DNA of 64,000 bases. Source: Rhizophagus irregularis. Taxonomy: Eukaryota > Glomeromycota > Glomeromycetes > Glomerales > Glomeraceae. Location of the stretch: assembly GCF_026210795.1 (NCBI RefSeq), contig NC_089434.1, forward strand, positions 5,084,001 through 5,148,000, read 5' to 3'. The position numbers and the translations under genes were made by a program. The notes beneath the pieces are model-generated. The model worked only from the letters and a program-made list of their open reading frames with translations, had not been told where the DNA came from and did no database searches. Shown here piece by piece: positions 45,951 to 57,775 of the stretch (position 1 is the first letter of the stretch; the number at the start of each line of letters is the position of its first letter).

Positions 45951-46201
45951 AAATAATAATATAATGAATGTAGTTTAATGTTGCTAGAGTACTAGTTATA
46001 AATGTAATAATAAATGTAATTACTACTAGGTAAAATTATAAAACTAGTATTATTTCAAATTAAGTATGATACAATTACAAAATATTTCATTTAGTTTTTT
46101 AAATAATATTTGTAATATTTTTCAAAGTAATATTAAATTTATTACAAAATAAAATCAATATGAAAAATATATTACAGAATAATTTCATATTATTTACATT
46201 T

Positions 46202-46500
46202 CAGTTATTTTATTGAATAATATTTGTAATATATTTCAAAATAATATTAAAATAAAATCAGTATATAAAATATATTACAGAATTATTTCGTATCATTACA
46301 TTTCAGTTATTTTATTGAATAATATCTGTAAAATTTTTCAAAATAATATTAAAATAAAATCAGTATATAAAATATATTACAGAATTATTTCATATCATTA
46401 CATTTCAGTTATTTTATTGAATAATATCTGTAAAATTTTTCAAAATAATATTAAATTTATTACAAAATAAAATCAAATATTACAAAATAATTTCAATATA
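46202..46500. repeat. Tandem repeat, 102-bp unit, three copies
   Basis: CAGTTATTTTATTGAATAAT begins at 46,202, 46,304 and 46,406, exactly 102 bp apart. Each copy contains ATTTTTCAAAATAATATTAA-like and ATATATTACAGAATTATTTC-like blocks. The last copy is partial. An 85-codon open frame over it is a by-product. Confidence 0.9.
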
Positions 46501-46633
46501 ACAGAAGTATTTCAAAATAATTATAAAATCAATTCAGAAAAATGTATATTTTTAGCAAAGTATTTTAAAAACTTCAGAAATTTTAATAGTAAAAATAAAT
46601 TATCTAATTATAATTTGGCAATTTCTATTTGTA

Positions 46634-46878
46634 CATGGGGTGTTTAAACATGGGTCATATTAGTATATTAAAAACGGCATTCAAAACCTTCTTTAATGCT
46701 TTAAGTAAACTTGCAGAGCAGGTGAAAATACATATATTTATCTGTAATATAATAAGAATAAAAAGTAAAAGAGTATAATGTCAGTAGCATTCAATTTCAA
46801 ATTAAAAAACAAAAAATTAGTTTATTAAAAATTATATTTATATGACCCGTGTACAAACACCCCGTGTAAACTTTGAAA
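46634..46878. mobile_element. Inverted-repeat element, ~245 bp
   Basis: The left end contains GGGGTGTTTAAACATGGGTC then ATAT; the right end, reverse-complemented, contains GGGGTGTTTGTACACGGGTC then ATAT. No duplication is convincing at the flanks. Inside, the plus strand reads SILKTAFKTFFNALSKLAEQ up to a CAG|GTGAAA-like donor. This could be a captured exon fragment or coincidence. Confidence 0.55.
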
Positions 46879-46879
46879 T

Positions 46880-48040
46880 TTTCTTATAATTTATATAATT
46901 TAGAAAATTTATTTGAAAAACAAAAATAATAATGATACAAAATAAAATTGCATAATTAATTAGAAATGTATTAAATATATATTCAATAAATAATATTTAA
47001 CAAATTAATTTAAAAATTTACTATAATATACAGTTAAAAAATAATATAAATAATATTAATAGTACAGTAGAAAATTTAATAAAACTATTAATAAAGCTGT
47101 AAAAATAAAAGATTTCTTAATATTATTATAGAGATAATTAAGATTTAAAAGATTGAATTAAAGATTTTAATGTAATATTTGCAGCAAATAGTTAATAAAA
47201 TAATATAAAGTTAATTAAATAAAAATATATTTAAAAGAAAAAACATTTAACTAATACAATTAAAAAAATATAGCAAAACTTTTAATTAATAAAATACTAC
47301 TTATAATAATCTTTTAATTGTAAAATTAAGTAAATAATACAAAAAAAATTAATGGATTAGTTATATATTATAATAAGATTTAGAAATTACTTAAAAAAGT
47401 AATTCAATTTGAAATAATTTTTAATATTATTTTAAATTATATAAAAATATATCCTTTATAAATGTATATTTATATTTGATTTTAAGGGTTAAAGAAAATT
47501 AATTATATTAATAATATAATAAAATAATTATATAACAGATAATAGTTTAATAATTAATAGTAAGTTTGGTAAAACAAAATTGAATTGTATCATTTAAATA
47601 GCCTATTATAAAAAGCAAATAATATTTTAAAAAATTAGTGATTTTTATAAAGTAATTCTAAAAAATATAACTATATAATTTTGTTTGATTTTAAACAACT
47701 TTTATAATATAATAAAATTATATGATAAGCTAAATACTGGTAAAATTATTTGAGTAATATCTTATATAAAATAAAACTAAACATAAGTAAAAAAAAGAAT
47801 TTTAATAAAAAAATATATGACAAATTTTATCTAAAATAAGTAAAATCTAATTAAATTTATAGTATACAATACTTTAAATCTTAATTTTAGTTATTAAAAA
47901 ATAATTTAGGTTTGTTTTACAAAGAAATATTTTGCAAACTAAAAAAAATCTTTTTATAGAGAAATTTTTACATAAATTAATTTATTTAAAATCTAATTGA
48001 ATTTATAATACATAATTCTTAAAATCTTATCTTCAGTTAT
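46880..48040. other. Extremely AT-rich spacer
   Basis: No gene or tandem array was recognised; the composition is dominated by A and T with frequent ATTA/TAAT words. Confidence 0.5.
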
Positions 48041-49024
48041 TAAAATTTAAAAAATAATTTGGATTTTATAAAGATACATTAGAATTTGAAAATTTATTAA
48101 TTATTATTTATTATATTTGTTTCTATAATATTGATTTTAATATTCTTTAATATATAAAATCATTTTCTTAATAATTTATATCATTTTTTTTTTTGAATTT
48201 TAATTGTATTTTGCTTTTTAGATAGGTATTTTGCAAGTTAAGAAGGAACTTTTTATAGTAATTTTTACATAAATTAGGTAGTTGAATTCATAATAAGTTT
48301 GGAAAATCCTTATTACAGTAATTTATCTTTAGAATTTTTAAATTTTTTATATTTTAACAAATACAGTAAATTTTAATAATATTTGTATATTTAAATTAAT
48401 TTTAAGAAATATAGATTTGAATTAACATTTAGATATATTAATCTTTAGTAATATACAAATAAAAAGATTTTAAATTTTAAATTTACTAAATACTAATTTA
48501 ATAGAATTTATTAAAAGTAAAATATACTGATAATAATTCATTAATATATTATAATATATACCTTTAAATTTAAGGGATGGTCAATTAGTTAATAGATGTG
48601 TATAATTAATAAAAATGAAATGCCATATTCTTTTAAAATAAAGTCTATAGGTAAAAAACTAATACTTTACAACTTTGAGAATATAAAAATATAGGTTTTT
48701 GCATAATGCAATTTTCAAGTAAAATAAAAAATAAAATTTGTATGACGAAGATTGACAAATTTGCTGCATTGTGAACTTTTATATAAAAACTACACATCAA
48801 ATTCGTGAACTTTTTATTATGACAGATTATACATATTTTCCATTAATTAACAAACATATAACTAGAGCTTCACAACCTGACCTGACAGATCGGATGACCC
48901 GACGGGTTAACCTAATATATTCAGGTCAGGTCATTAAATTCATTTGACTTGATACGGTCGATCATGCATACGCGTACTTGATCTGACCCATTAATCTGAC
49001 ATATATTTGGATCAAATAAATTAA

Positions 49025-49530
49025 AAACACTGAAACTAATAGTTCCGGCATTTTTACATGTAAAATTAAAAGGAAAAATGCCAAAACTAATGATTCTGGT
49101 ATTTTTACATGTAAATACAAAAAAAATGCCAAAACTAATAGTTTCGGCATTTTTACATATAAAATTAAAATGAAAAATGCCAGAACTAATGATTCCAGTG
49201 TTTTTACATGTAAAATCAAAATGAAAAATGCTGGAACTAATGATTCTGGCATTTTTACATGTAAAATTAAAAAAAAATGCCGAAACTATCAGTTATATGT
49301 AAAATCGATATGAAAAACGCCAGAACTAATGATTCCAGTGTTTTTACATGTAAAATTGAAAAAAAATGCCAAAACTAATAGTTTTGGCATTTTTACATGT
49401 AAAATCAAAATGAAAAATGCCAGAACTAATGATTTTGGCATTTTTGCATCTAAGATTGAAAAAAAAATGCTGAAACAAATAGTTTTGGTATTTTTATATA
49501 TAAAAACAAAAGTAAAATGCCAGAACCTAA
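49025..49530. repeat. Array of tandem hairpins (TGCCAGAACTAATGATTCTGGCA type)
   Basis: About nine ~50-60-bp units each contain an inverted pair such as AATGCCAGAACT...GATTCTGGCATT, or AATGCCAAAACT...TAGTTTTGGCATT. They are joined by TTTACATGTAAAA, itself a palindrome. The loop bases co-vary with the stem: where one arm reads CCAGAAC the other reads TTCTGG, and where it reads CCAAAAC the other reads TTTTGG. Paired changes of this kind suggest the hairpin form matters or that gene conversion acts between arms. Frames of 70-96 codons across it are by-products. Confidence 0.85.
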
Positions 49531-49568
49531 CATTTTTTCAATAAAAATTAAAAAAAATCTTTTTTTTA

Positions 49569-49922
49569 ATCCCTATAAAAAAAAATTTTACTTAAAATAT
49601 ATTTAAAATATATTTAATTTTCTTTAAAATATACTTAATTTTCTTATTTTATACTTAAAATATACTGAAAATTGAATTTTCGCAAAATTTGAATTAAATT
49701 GTATTTAATATATACTTAAAATATATTTAATTTACATTTAAATTTTGCTCATTTTAGTATATTTTAAGGATATTTTAAATAAGAATATTTTAAATATATT
49801 ATTATATACTTAAATTATACTTAAATAATATTTAATTTTTGCCTATTTCAGTATATTTTAAGTATAAAATAAAATTTTAAGTTTATTTTAAGTATATTTT
49901 AGCAAAAATATTTTTTATAGGG
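49569..49922. mobile_element. Nested inverted-repeat element, ~350 bp
   Basis: The ends are CCCTATAAAAAAAAATTTTA and, reverse-complemented, CCCTATAAAAAATATTTTTG. The interior is made of TACTTAAAATATATTTAA-like words in both orientations. AAT next to both ends may be a 3-bp duplication, but in such AT-rich DNA this is weak. Confidence 0.55.
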
Positions 49923-50834
49923 AATTAAAAATGTCGAACCTGACATTTTTTGTATAATTAATAAAAAAAATGTTACAAAACGTTTTTTTAATTGAAATAT
50001 TTAATAATAAAACTTTGGGTAATCTGAGTTACTTGAAGTGAAGTATTTGGGGCAAATGGGTCAGGTCGGGTCAGAACGGTTTACCTGATCTGATCTGACT
50101 TGAAAAAAAATTTTGGTTCAGGTTAACCAGATAACCTGACCCAACCCGACCTGTACAAAGCTTCACATATAACTATATTTTTAAATTAAAATAAATTTAT
50201 AATTATAAAATACAATAAATAATTCTAAACCAAAAACTTACTATTTTACTAAATAAAAATTTAAAAATAACAAAAAATCTAGTTTAATAATCAACTTTTT
50301 AATATTAACAAAAGTTGTTTATTTTATCAAATTGCATCTATAAATAAAGTTTTAAAAATGATTTTTTGCTTAGTTATCTATTTCAATTTTTACAATAGAA
50401 ATAGTTTATACAAATTATATATAAAAGTTATGTAATTTATCACAATGCAGTAATTTTAACAATCTCTATTACATAAATTTTATTTTTTATTTTAAAGTTA
50501 CCAAAGTATTAGTTTTTTATTCATAGACTTTACTTTGAAAGAATATAGCATTTCATTTTTGCTAATCATTTTTTTTTATTAAATGATGAATCATCATTTA
50601 AGTTATTTAAATAATTAAATTTCTAATACAAGTAGTATCATATAGCAAAATATCTAAAAAAAAATGATTTAAATTATTTAATTAAAAAAATAATTTTATA
50701 TATTAAAGCAAATATTGCAAAAACAAATATAATAATTAATAAATTTTCAAATTCTAATTTATTTTTCTTTATAAAACTTAAATTATTTTTTATAAAAAAA
50801 ATATACTATTAAAAGTTTTGCTAATTTTCTTCTA

Positions 50835-51715
50835 AATTAAATAATCCAAATTAAATCATCCCCTTAAAAATTTATATATATATATTTTATACCAATTTTA
50901 ATTGATTAATTTAATTTATTTTATTACTGAAAAATTTGCAATACTTTTATTTGCAAAATTTTTTTGTACTATAATGGTTTAAAAACGTTTAATTAAAGTT
51001 TATTAATTAGAAAAAACTATCAAATTTATACTTTATTTATTTTTAACAGGACTAGTAATTATAATACATATACACAAAAAAATATATGACAATAATAAAG
51101 TAAACAAAAGAATAAAACTATAAGAATAAAAAATGAAACTTATGAAAAAAGTTGAAGAATGAAATGATGATGAAATCTATAAAGTCAAAAAGTAAAATTT
51201 CTAATATTGAAAAGTAAAATATATTAAGTCAAAGAGTAATATAAAGTAAAGAAAAAATTAGAAAATAAAACAAGAATTTAAAGACTAAAAAATAAAAAAA
51301 AAATACCCATTACAAAGAAAAAAGAAAAAACTCCCATAATTAAGTTTAAGAGTAAACCTATAAAAAAAGTTAATGATCAAATAAATGCAAATTAAAAGTA
51401 AAACTAACATTAAAGAAATAGGAGTTAAAAAACAGCATAAAGAAAAGAAAATATAGTTAGTAAAGAACAAAATTAAAAAATATAATTAATAAAAAAAAAA
51501 TATACCTTTTTAATGTGTTAAGATATAATACTCTATTAGAAATTATAAAACCTAGAAAAGCCTAAAGACCTAAAAAAATATACTAAAGAAAAAAAAAGAA
51601 AGCAAATAAAAATAATAAACAAAAAAAGAAATAAAATAAAAAAAATGAAATGAAATGAAACAGAAAGAAAAAAACAAAAAGAAAAAAAAATAAAAAAAAT
51701 AATATAAATAAATAG
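50835..51715. other. AT-rich spacer, purine-rich after 51.07 kb
   Basis: No gene was found. From about 51,070 to 51,710 the plus strand is strongly purine-rich (GAAA, AAAAGAA) with few structured repeats. Confidence 0.5.
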
Positions 51716-51717
51716 TG

Positions 51718-51897
51718 TAAGAGCAGTGACATTTATTATGTAATATCCATTTACTATAAGCTTATACGGTTATACCCATCCACTCCTAGTATGTAGTATG
51801 AAAAATCTTATATTACACTTATATGTTATATAACCTTTAAATACCCTTCTCTTCCACCTTCTAAAATGATATTATATAATAAATGTTACTGCCCTAA
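51718..51897. mobile_element. MITE-like element, ~180 bp
   Basis: The left end is TAAGAGCAGTGACATTTATT and the right end, reverse-complemented, is TTAGGGCAGTAACATTTATT. Matches continue for ~30 bp (ATGTAATAT versus ATATAATAT). The interior is less AT-rich (CCATCCACTCC, CTCTTCCACC). No clear target-site duplication was seen. Confidence 0.65.
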
Positions 51898-52559
51898 CTA
51901 TAAATATTAATTAGCCTAATCAAATTTATCATATAAAGGAATAAATAATTCATATAATTATATAAAATTTACTAGTAGGTTAAATCACTAGATTAAATCA
52001 CTCTAGGTTAAAATTAGTCTTATACTACTATTAATAAGTAATAAAAATTAACTAAATTATATTAACATTTTTTAAATTAAATATTTTTTAAAAAAATTAT
52101 TTTCTGAATTTATTTAAAAAAAAAAACTTTTTTTTTAACCTGAATGATTTTTTATCAGTTTTTAAATTGAATAACTTTTAAAAAAAAATTATATTTTTTT
52201 TCTTTAAATTCAAATTTTAATATGAAATAGTAAATTGGGGAGTATAATATACAGTCAATTCTTGTTATAACAAACCCTAGGGTTTAGACCTCAACTTCGC
52301 TATAAGTTTATCACTGGTCAAAATCAATTCTATCGGGTACATATCGGGTACCTATATATCGGTGGCTAATCGGATAAATATCGGGTATTTTTACATATCG
52401 GGTACCCGATAGCTAAGCTATTAGTCACTGATATTGTATATCGGGCATTGATCTATCTTACACATATCAGGTACCCGATATGTAAATTTTAATACGTAAG
52501 ATTTTTATTTTGTACAACATACTGTATTATATATAATCCGTTTCAACTAAAATTTTTTA

Positions 52560-55500
52560 TTTAAATTCATTTTTTAGATAATTTTTATAAATAATTTTCT
52601 AAGAAATTTTAAAAGTCCATTTGAATAATATTTAATAGGGATTTTATTTAAGAAACTTTTAGATAGATTTTTTTTGAGAAATTTTTTAAGAGTCCGTTTG
52701 GAAAAATTATTTTTTTAACTAAGAGGATCATTTAGAGCATTTTTGATAGAGAATTTTCTAAAGATTTGTTTGGAGAAATTATTTTTGAGAATTTTTTAAC
52801 TAAAGGGACCGTTTGGAACATTTTTTGATAGAGAATTTTCTAAGAATTCGTTTGGGAAATAGTTTTTTGAGAATTTTTTAACTAAAAGGATCATTTGGGC
52901 ATTTTTTGATTGAGAATTTTCTAAGAGTTCGTTTAGGGAAATTATTTTTTGAATTTTTTAATTAAGGGGATCGTTTAGGGCATTTTTTGATTGAGAATTT
53001 TCTAATGATTCGTTTGAAGAGATTGTTTTTGAGAATTTTTTAACTAAAAGGAACGTTTGGAACATTTTTGATAGAGAATTTTCTAAGAGTTCGTTTGGGA
53101 AATGGTTTTTCGAGAATTTTTTTAATTAAAAGAATCATTTAGGGCATTTTTTGATGAGAATTTTCTAAGAGTGTGTTTAGGGAAATTATTTTTTGAATTT
53201 TTTAATTAAGGGGATCGTTTAGGGCATTTTTTGATTGGAATTTTTCTAAGAGTTCGTTTAGAGAGATTATTTTTGAGAATTTTTTAACCAAAGAGACCGT
53301 TGGAACATTTTTTTTGATAGAGAATTTTTTTGATAGAGAATTTTCTAAGAGTTTGTTTGGAAAAATTATTTTTTGAGAATTTTTTAACTGAAGGTATCAT
53401 TTGATAGAGAAATTTCTAAGAGTTCGTTTAGGAAAATTATTTTTTGTATTTTTTAATTAAGGGGATCGCTTAGGACATTTTTGATAGAGAATTTTCTAAT
53501 GATTCGTTTGGAGAGATTGTTTTTGAGAATTTTTTTAATTAAAGGGAACGTTTGGAACATTTTTGATAGAGAATTTTCTAAGAATTTGTTTGGGAAATAG
53601 GTTTTCAAGAATTTTTTAACTAAAAGGATCATTTAGGGCATTTTTTGATTGAGAATTTTCTAAGAGTTTGTTCAGGGAAATTATTTTTTGAATTTTTTAA
53701 TTAAGGGGATCATTTAGGGCATTTTTTGATTGAGAATTTTCTAAGAGTTCGTTTAGGGAAATTATTTTTTGAATTTTTTAATTAAGGGGATCGTTTAGGG
53801 CATTTTTTGATTGAGAATTTTCTGAGTTCGTTTAGGGAAATTATTTTTTGAATTTTTTAATTAAGGGGATCGTTTAGGGCATTTTTGATTGAGAATAAGA
53901 GTTCATTTAGGGAGATTATTTTTGAGAATTTTTTAACCGAAAGGGACCATTGGAACATTTTTTAGAGAATTTTTTGATTAAATTTTCTAAGAGTTTGTTT
54001 GGAAAAATTATTTTTTGAGAATTTTTTAACGAAGGTATCATTTGATAGAGAAATTTCTAAAAGTTCATTTAGGAAAATTATTTTTTGTATTTTTTAATTA
54101 AAGGGATCGCTTAGGGCATTTTTGATAAAGAATTTTCTAATGATTCGTTTGGAGAGATTGTTTTTGAGAATTTTTTAACTAAAGGGAACGTTTGGAACAT
54201 TTTTGATAGAGAATTTTCTAAGAATTTGTTTGGGAAATGGTTTTTCGAGAATTTTTTAACTAAAAGGATCATTTAGGGCATTTTTGATTGAGAATTTTCT
54301 AAGAGTTCGTTTAGGGAAATTATTTTTTGTATTTTTTAATTAAGGGAATCGCTTAGGGCATTTTTGATAGAGAATTTTCTAATGATTCGTTTGGAGAGAT
54401 TGTTTTTGAGAATTTTTTAACTAAAGGGAACACTTGGAACATTTTTGATAGAGAATTTTCTAAGAATTTGTTTGGGAAATGGTTTTTCGAGAATTTTTTT
54501 AACTAAAAGGATCATTTAGGGCATTTTTGATAGAGAATTTTCTAAGAGTTCGTTTGGGGAAATTATTTTTTGTATTTTTTAATTGAAGGGGATCACTTAG
54601 GGCATTTTTGATAGAGAATTTTCTAATGATTCGTTTGAAGAGATTGTTTTTTGAGAATTTTTTAACTAAAGGGAACGTTTGGAACATTTTTGATAGAGAA
54701 TTTTCTAAGAATTCGTTTAGAAAATGGTTTTTCGAGAATTTTTTAACTAAAAGGATTATTTAGGGCATTTTTTTGATTGAGAATTTTCTAAGAGTTCGTT
54801 TAGGGAAATTATTTTTTGTATTTTTTAATTAAGGGGATTGTTTAGGGCATTTTTTGATAGAGAATTTTCTAAGGATTCATTTGGAGAGATTATTTTTGAG
54901 AATTTTTTAACCAGAGATCGTTTGGAACATTTTTTGATAGAGAATTTTCTAAGAGTTTGTTTGGAAATGGTTTTTTGAGAATTTTTTAGGCTTAAAGGAT
55001 CATTTAGAGCATTTTTGATTGAGAATTTTCTAAGAGTTCGTTTGGGGAAATTATTTTTTGTATTTTTTAATTAAGGGGATCGCTTAGGGCATTTTTGATA
55101 GAGAATTTTCTAATGATTCGTTTGGAGAGATTGTTTTTGAGAATTTTTTAACTAAAGGGAACACTTGGAACATTTTTGATAGAGAATTTTCTAAGAATTT
55201 GTTTGGGAAATGGTTTTTCGAGAATTTTTTAACTAAAAGGATCATTTAGGGCATTTTTGATAGAGAATTTTCTAAGAGTTCGTTTAGGGAAATTATTTTT
55301 GTATTTTTTAATTAAGGGGATCACTTAGGGCATTTTGATAGAGAATTTTCTAATGATTCGTTTGAAGAGATTGTTTTTGAGATTTTTTAACTAAAGGGAA
55401 CGTTTGGAACATTTTTGATAGAGAATTTTCTAAGAGTTCGTTTGGAAAATAGTTTTTCGAGAATTTTTTAATTAAAAGAATCATTTAGGGCATTTTTTGA

Positions 55501-56925
55501 TAGAGAATTTTCTAAGAGTGTGTTTAGGGAAATTATTTTTTGAATTTTTTAATTAAGGGGATCGTTTAGGGCATTTTTTGATAGAGAATTTTCTAATGAT
55601 TCGTTTGGAGAGATTATTTTTGAGAATTTTTTTAACCAAAGGGACTGTTGGAACATTTTTTGATAGAGAATTTTCTAAAAGTTTGTTTGGAAAAATTATT
55701 TTTTGAGAATTTTTTAACTGAAGGTATCATTTGATAGAGAAATTTCTAAGAGTTCGTTTAGGAAAATTATTTTTTGTATTTTTTAATTAAGGGAATCGCT
55801 TAGGGCAGGGGTTGTGGTAGTACACCTGTACTAATACAATTATTACTTTTTAGGATATAATTTAACCATTTTAGGTAGATATCATGTGATCAATATTGTT
55901 TATATTTATAAAATTAACCAATAAAATTTATTAATAGTATGTACTAAAATTGTATTTGTACTAAATTTTCAAGTACAAGTACAGTACTTAGTACTGTACT
56001 ATACTGTACTAAGATTTGCAATTAAGACAATTCCCTTAACCCTTACGAGCATTTTTGATAGAGAATTTTCTAATGATTCGTTTGGAGAGATTGTTTTTGA
56101 GAATTTTTTAATTAAAGGGAATGTTTGGAACATTTTTGATAGAGAATTTTCTAAGAATTTGTTTGGGAAATGGTTTTTTGAGAATTTTTTAACTAAAAGG
56201 ATCATTTAGGGGCGTTTTTGATTGAGAATTTTCTAAGAGTTCGTTTAGGGAAATTATTTTTTGAATTTTTTAATTAAGGAGATCGTTTAGGGCATTTGAT
56301 AGAGAATTTTCTAAGGATTCGTTTGGAGAGATTATTTTTGAGAATTTTTTAACTAAAGGGAATGTTTGGAACATTTTTGATAGAGAATTTTCTAAGAGTT
56401 CGTTTGGGAAATAGTTTTTCGAGAATTTTTTAATTAAAAGGATCATTTAGGGCATTTTTTGATAGAGAATTTTCTAAGGATTCATTTGGGAGATTATTTT
56501 GAGAATTTTTAACCGCCAGGATCGTTTGAAACATTTTTGATAGAGAATTTTCTAAGAGTTCGTTTGGGGAGATTATTTTTAAGAATTTTTTAACCAAAGG
56601 GATCGTTTGGGACATTTTTTGACAGAAAATTTCTAGGAGTTCATTTGGTGAAATTATTTTTTGGGATTTTTTTAACTAAAGGGATCATTTAGGACATTTT
56701 ATTTTTAATAAAGAAATTCTTAAGAATTCATTTAAGATTTTTTGAGATTTTTTTAATAAATCTTCTAAGGGTTCATTTGAAGAAATTTTTTAAAAAAGTT
56801 TTTTAACTAGAGGGGTCATTTCAAATATTTTTTTGATGAGAAATTTTCTAAGGGTTCATTTGGAAAGATTTTTTTTTGATAATTTTTTAATCAAAGTGGT
56901 CATTTGGATTGAGAAATTTTTGTTT
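52560..56925. repeat. 4.3-kb satellite: ~81-bp monomer, ~243-bp higher-order period
   Basis: Monomers of ~81 bp share GAATTTTCTAAGAGTTCGTT, then an AATTATTTTTTG-type block, TTTTTTAACTAAAGG and a GATCGTTTAGGGCATTTTTG-type block. A variant with TCTAATGATTCGTTTGGAGA recurs at about 54,123, 54,363, 54,607, 55,095 and 55,338, i.e. every ~243 bp (or twice that). The array therefore has a three-monomer higher-order structure in its centre. Monomers at both edges, especially after 56,640, are more diverged. Minus-strand frames of 61-68 codons within it are by-products. Confidence 0.9.
55807..56049. mobile_element. ~240-bp insertion inside the satellite
   Basis: The satellite pattern stops after CGCTTAGGGCA and resumes at GCATTTTTGATAGAG. 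Between lies unrelated sequence starting GGGGTTGTGGTAGTACACC and ending CCCTTAACCCTTACGA. GCA may be a 3-bp duplication. The interior has overlapping GTACAAGTACAGTACTTAGTAC palindromes near 55,970-56,010. Ends are only weakly inverted (GGGTTGTGG versus GGGTTAAGG). Confidence 0.55.
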
Positions 56926-56929
56926 TACG

Positions 56930-57775
56930 ACGTAATTTTACCAAATTTAATTATAAATGTATTCAGGCTATAAAATAACATGTGGTAAGTTACGTTACGT
57001 AATATTGTTATCATGTGATCACATGATTTAAATATTTACATTTCGCATTTTTGTTTATCTTATTAAAACCTTTTCTTCGTTCTCAATTTTTTTTTACTTA
57101 AAAACACAATTTTTTATCTATTTAATATATCCAGAAATACATATTTTTATATTTTTTTTATTTGTTATATCTAGAAATGCATAAAAAGGTATATATTACT
57201 AATATTTCTTTTCTTTATTAATGTTTTTCTACCATTTTTTTTTCGTTTCTTTCTTTTCTTTTACTAATACTCCTACTAATATATTTTTTATTATTTTTTT
57301 CTACTATATTAACATTTTTACTATTTAAAATTTTCTATTAATATTATATTACTACTGATATACGTTCTCTTTCTACTAACATTTTTTATTCTACTAACTT
57401 TTTCTTTCTGCTAATGTTTCTACTAATATTTTCTATATTTATATATCTATACTAATATTTTTTAATAACATTCTCTTTTCTTTTACTAATATATTTATCA
57501 TTAATGCTTCTTTTAAATAATCAAACAGGTATAAGCAAACAAGTGATTTTATTTTTATGCTACTTTTAGTAGAAGTTATATATTATATATATTTATTCAA
57601 GTATTCAAGTATAATTAGTATAATTGTTTTTTTTTAATTAAAAAGTGTAAATAAATTTAAATTGTAATAAAGTTTTGAATTAAAATTAAAAAAATATATA
57701 AATTATTATTGCATTTTATAATTTTTTTGCCTGAATTAAATTATAATAAATTTACTAGTATTAATACGAAATCAT
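56930..57775. other. AT-rich interior of the CACTGG element
   Basis: It is pyrimidine-rich on the plus strand, with repeated TACTAATATTTTT-like words at about 57,190-57,510. No coding sequence is visible, so the transposase that moved this element must be supplied elsewhere. Confidence 0.5.

Larger units (their letters stand above)
48863..50165. mobile_element. hAT-like element, 1.3 kb, non-coding
   Basis: Flanks CATATAAC (48,855-48,862 and 50,166-50,173) are identical 8-bp duplications. The ends are TAGAGCTT and, reverse-complemented, TGAAGCTT. The next ~100 bp on both sides are filled with CCTGACC/GGTCAGG and GGTTAACC words. There is no transposase. The middle contains a hairpin array (49,025-49,530) and a nested inverted-repeat element (49,569-49,922). 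Confidence 0.7.
48045..50830. repeat. Long diverged inverted repeat surrounding a hAT-like insertion
   Basis: The left arm (about 48,045-48,730) and right arm (about 50,470-50,830) match in inverted orientation. Matching blocks include TTAGAATTTGAAAATTTATT/AATTATTA with its complement near 50,735-50,760, and ATGAAATG(C)CATATTCTTT with AAAGTCTATAGGTAAAAAAC, matched by the reverse complement of 50,505-50,565. The arms differ by many indels. The centre is occupied by the 48,863-50,165 element, which may have inserted into the loop. Confidence 0.55.

Noticed and set aside
46213-46470. 85-codon frame with repeated NNICKIFQNNIKIKSVYK
   Set aside because: It is only the translation of the 102-bp tandem repeat; no start context and no neighbouring coding sequence.
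48962-49544. Open frames with repeated ILHVKMPESLVLAFF-like units on both strands
   Set aside because: They arise from the palindromic hairpin array inside the hAT-like element; open on both strands because the units are inverted repeats.
54499-56615. Minus-strand frames of ~60-70 codons with ENSLSKM units
   Set aside because: They are read-throughs of the ~81-bp satellite monomer and are frequently broken between monomers.
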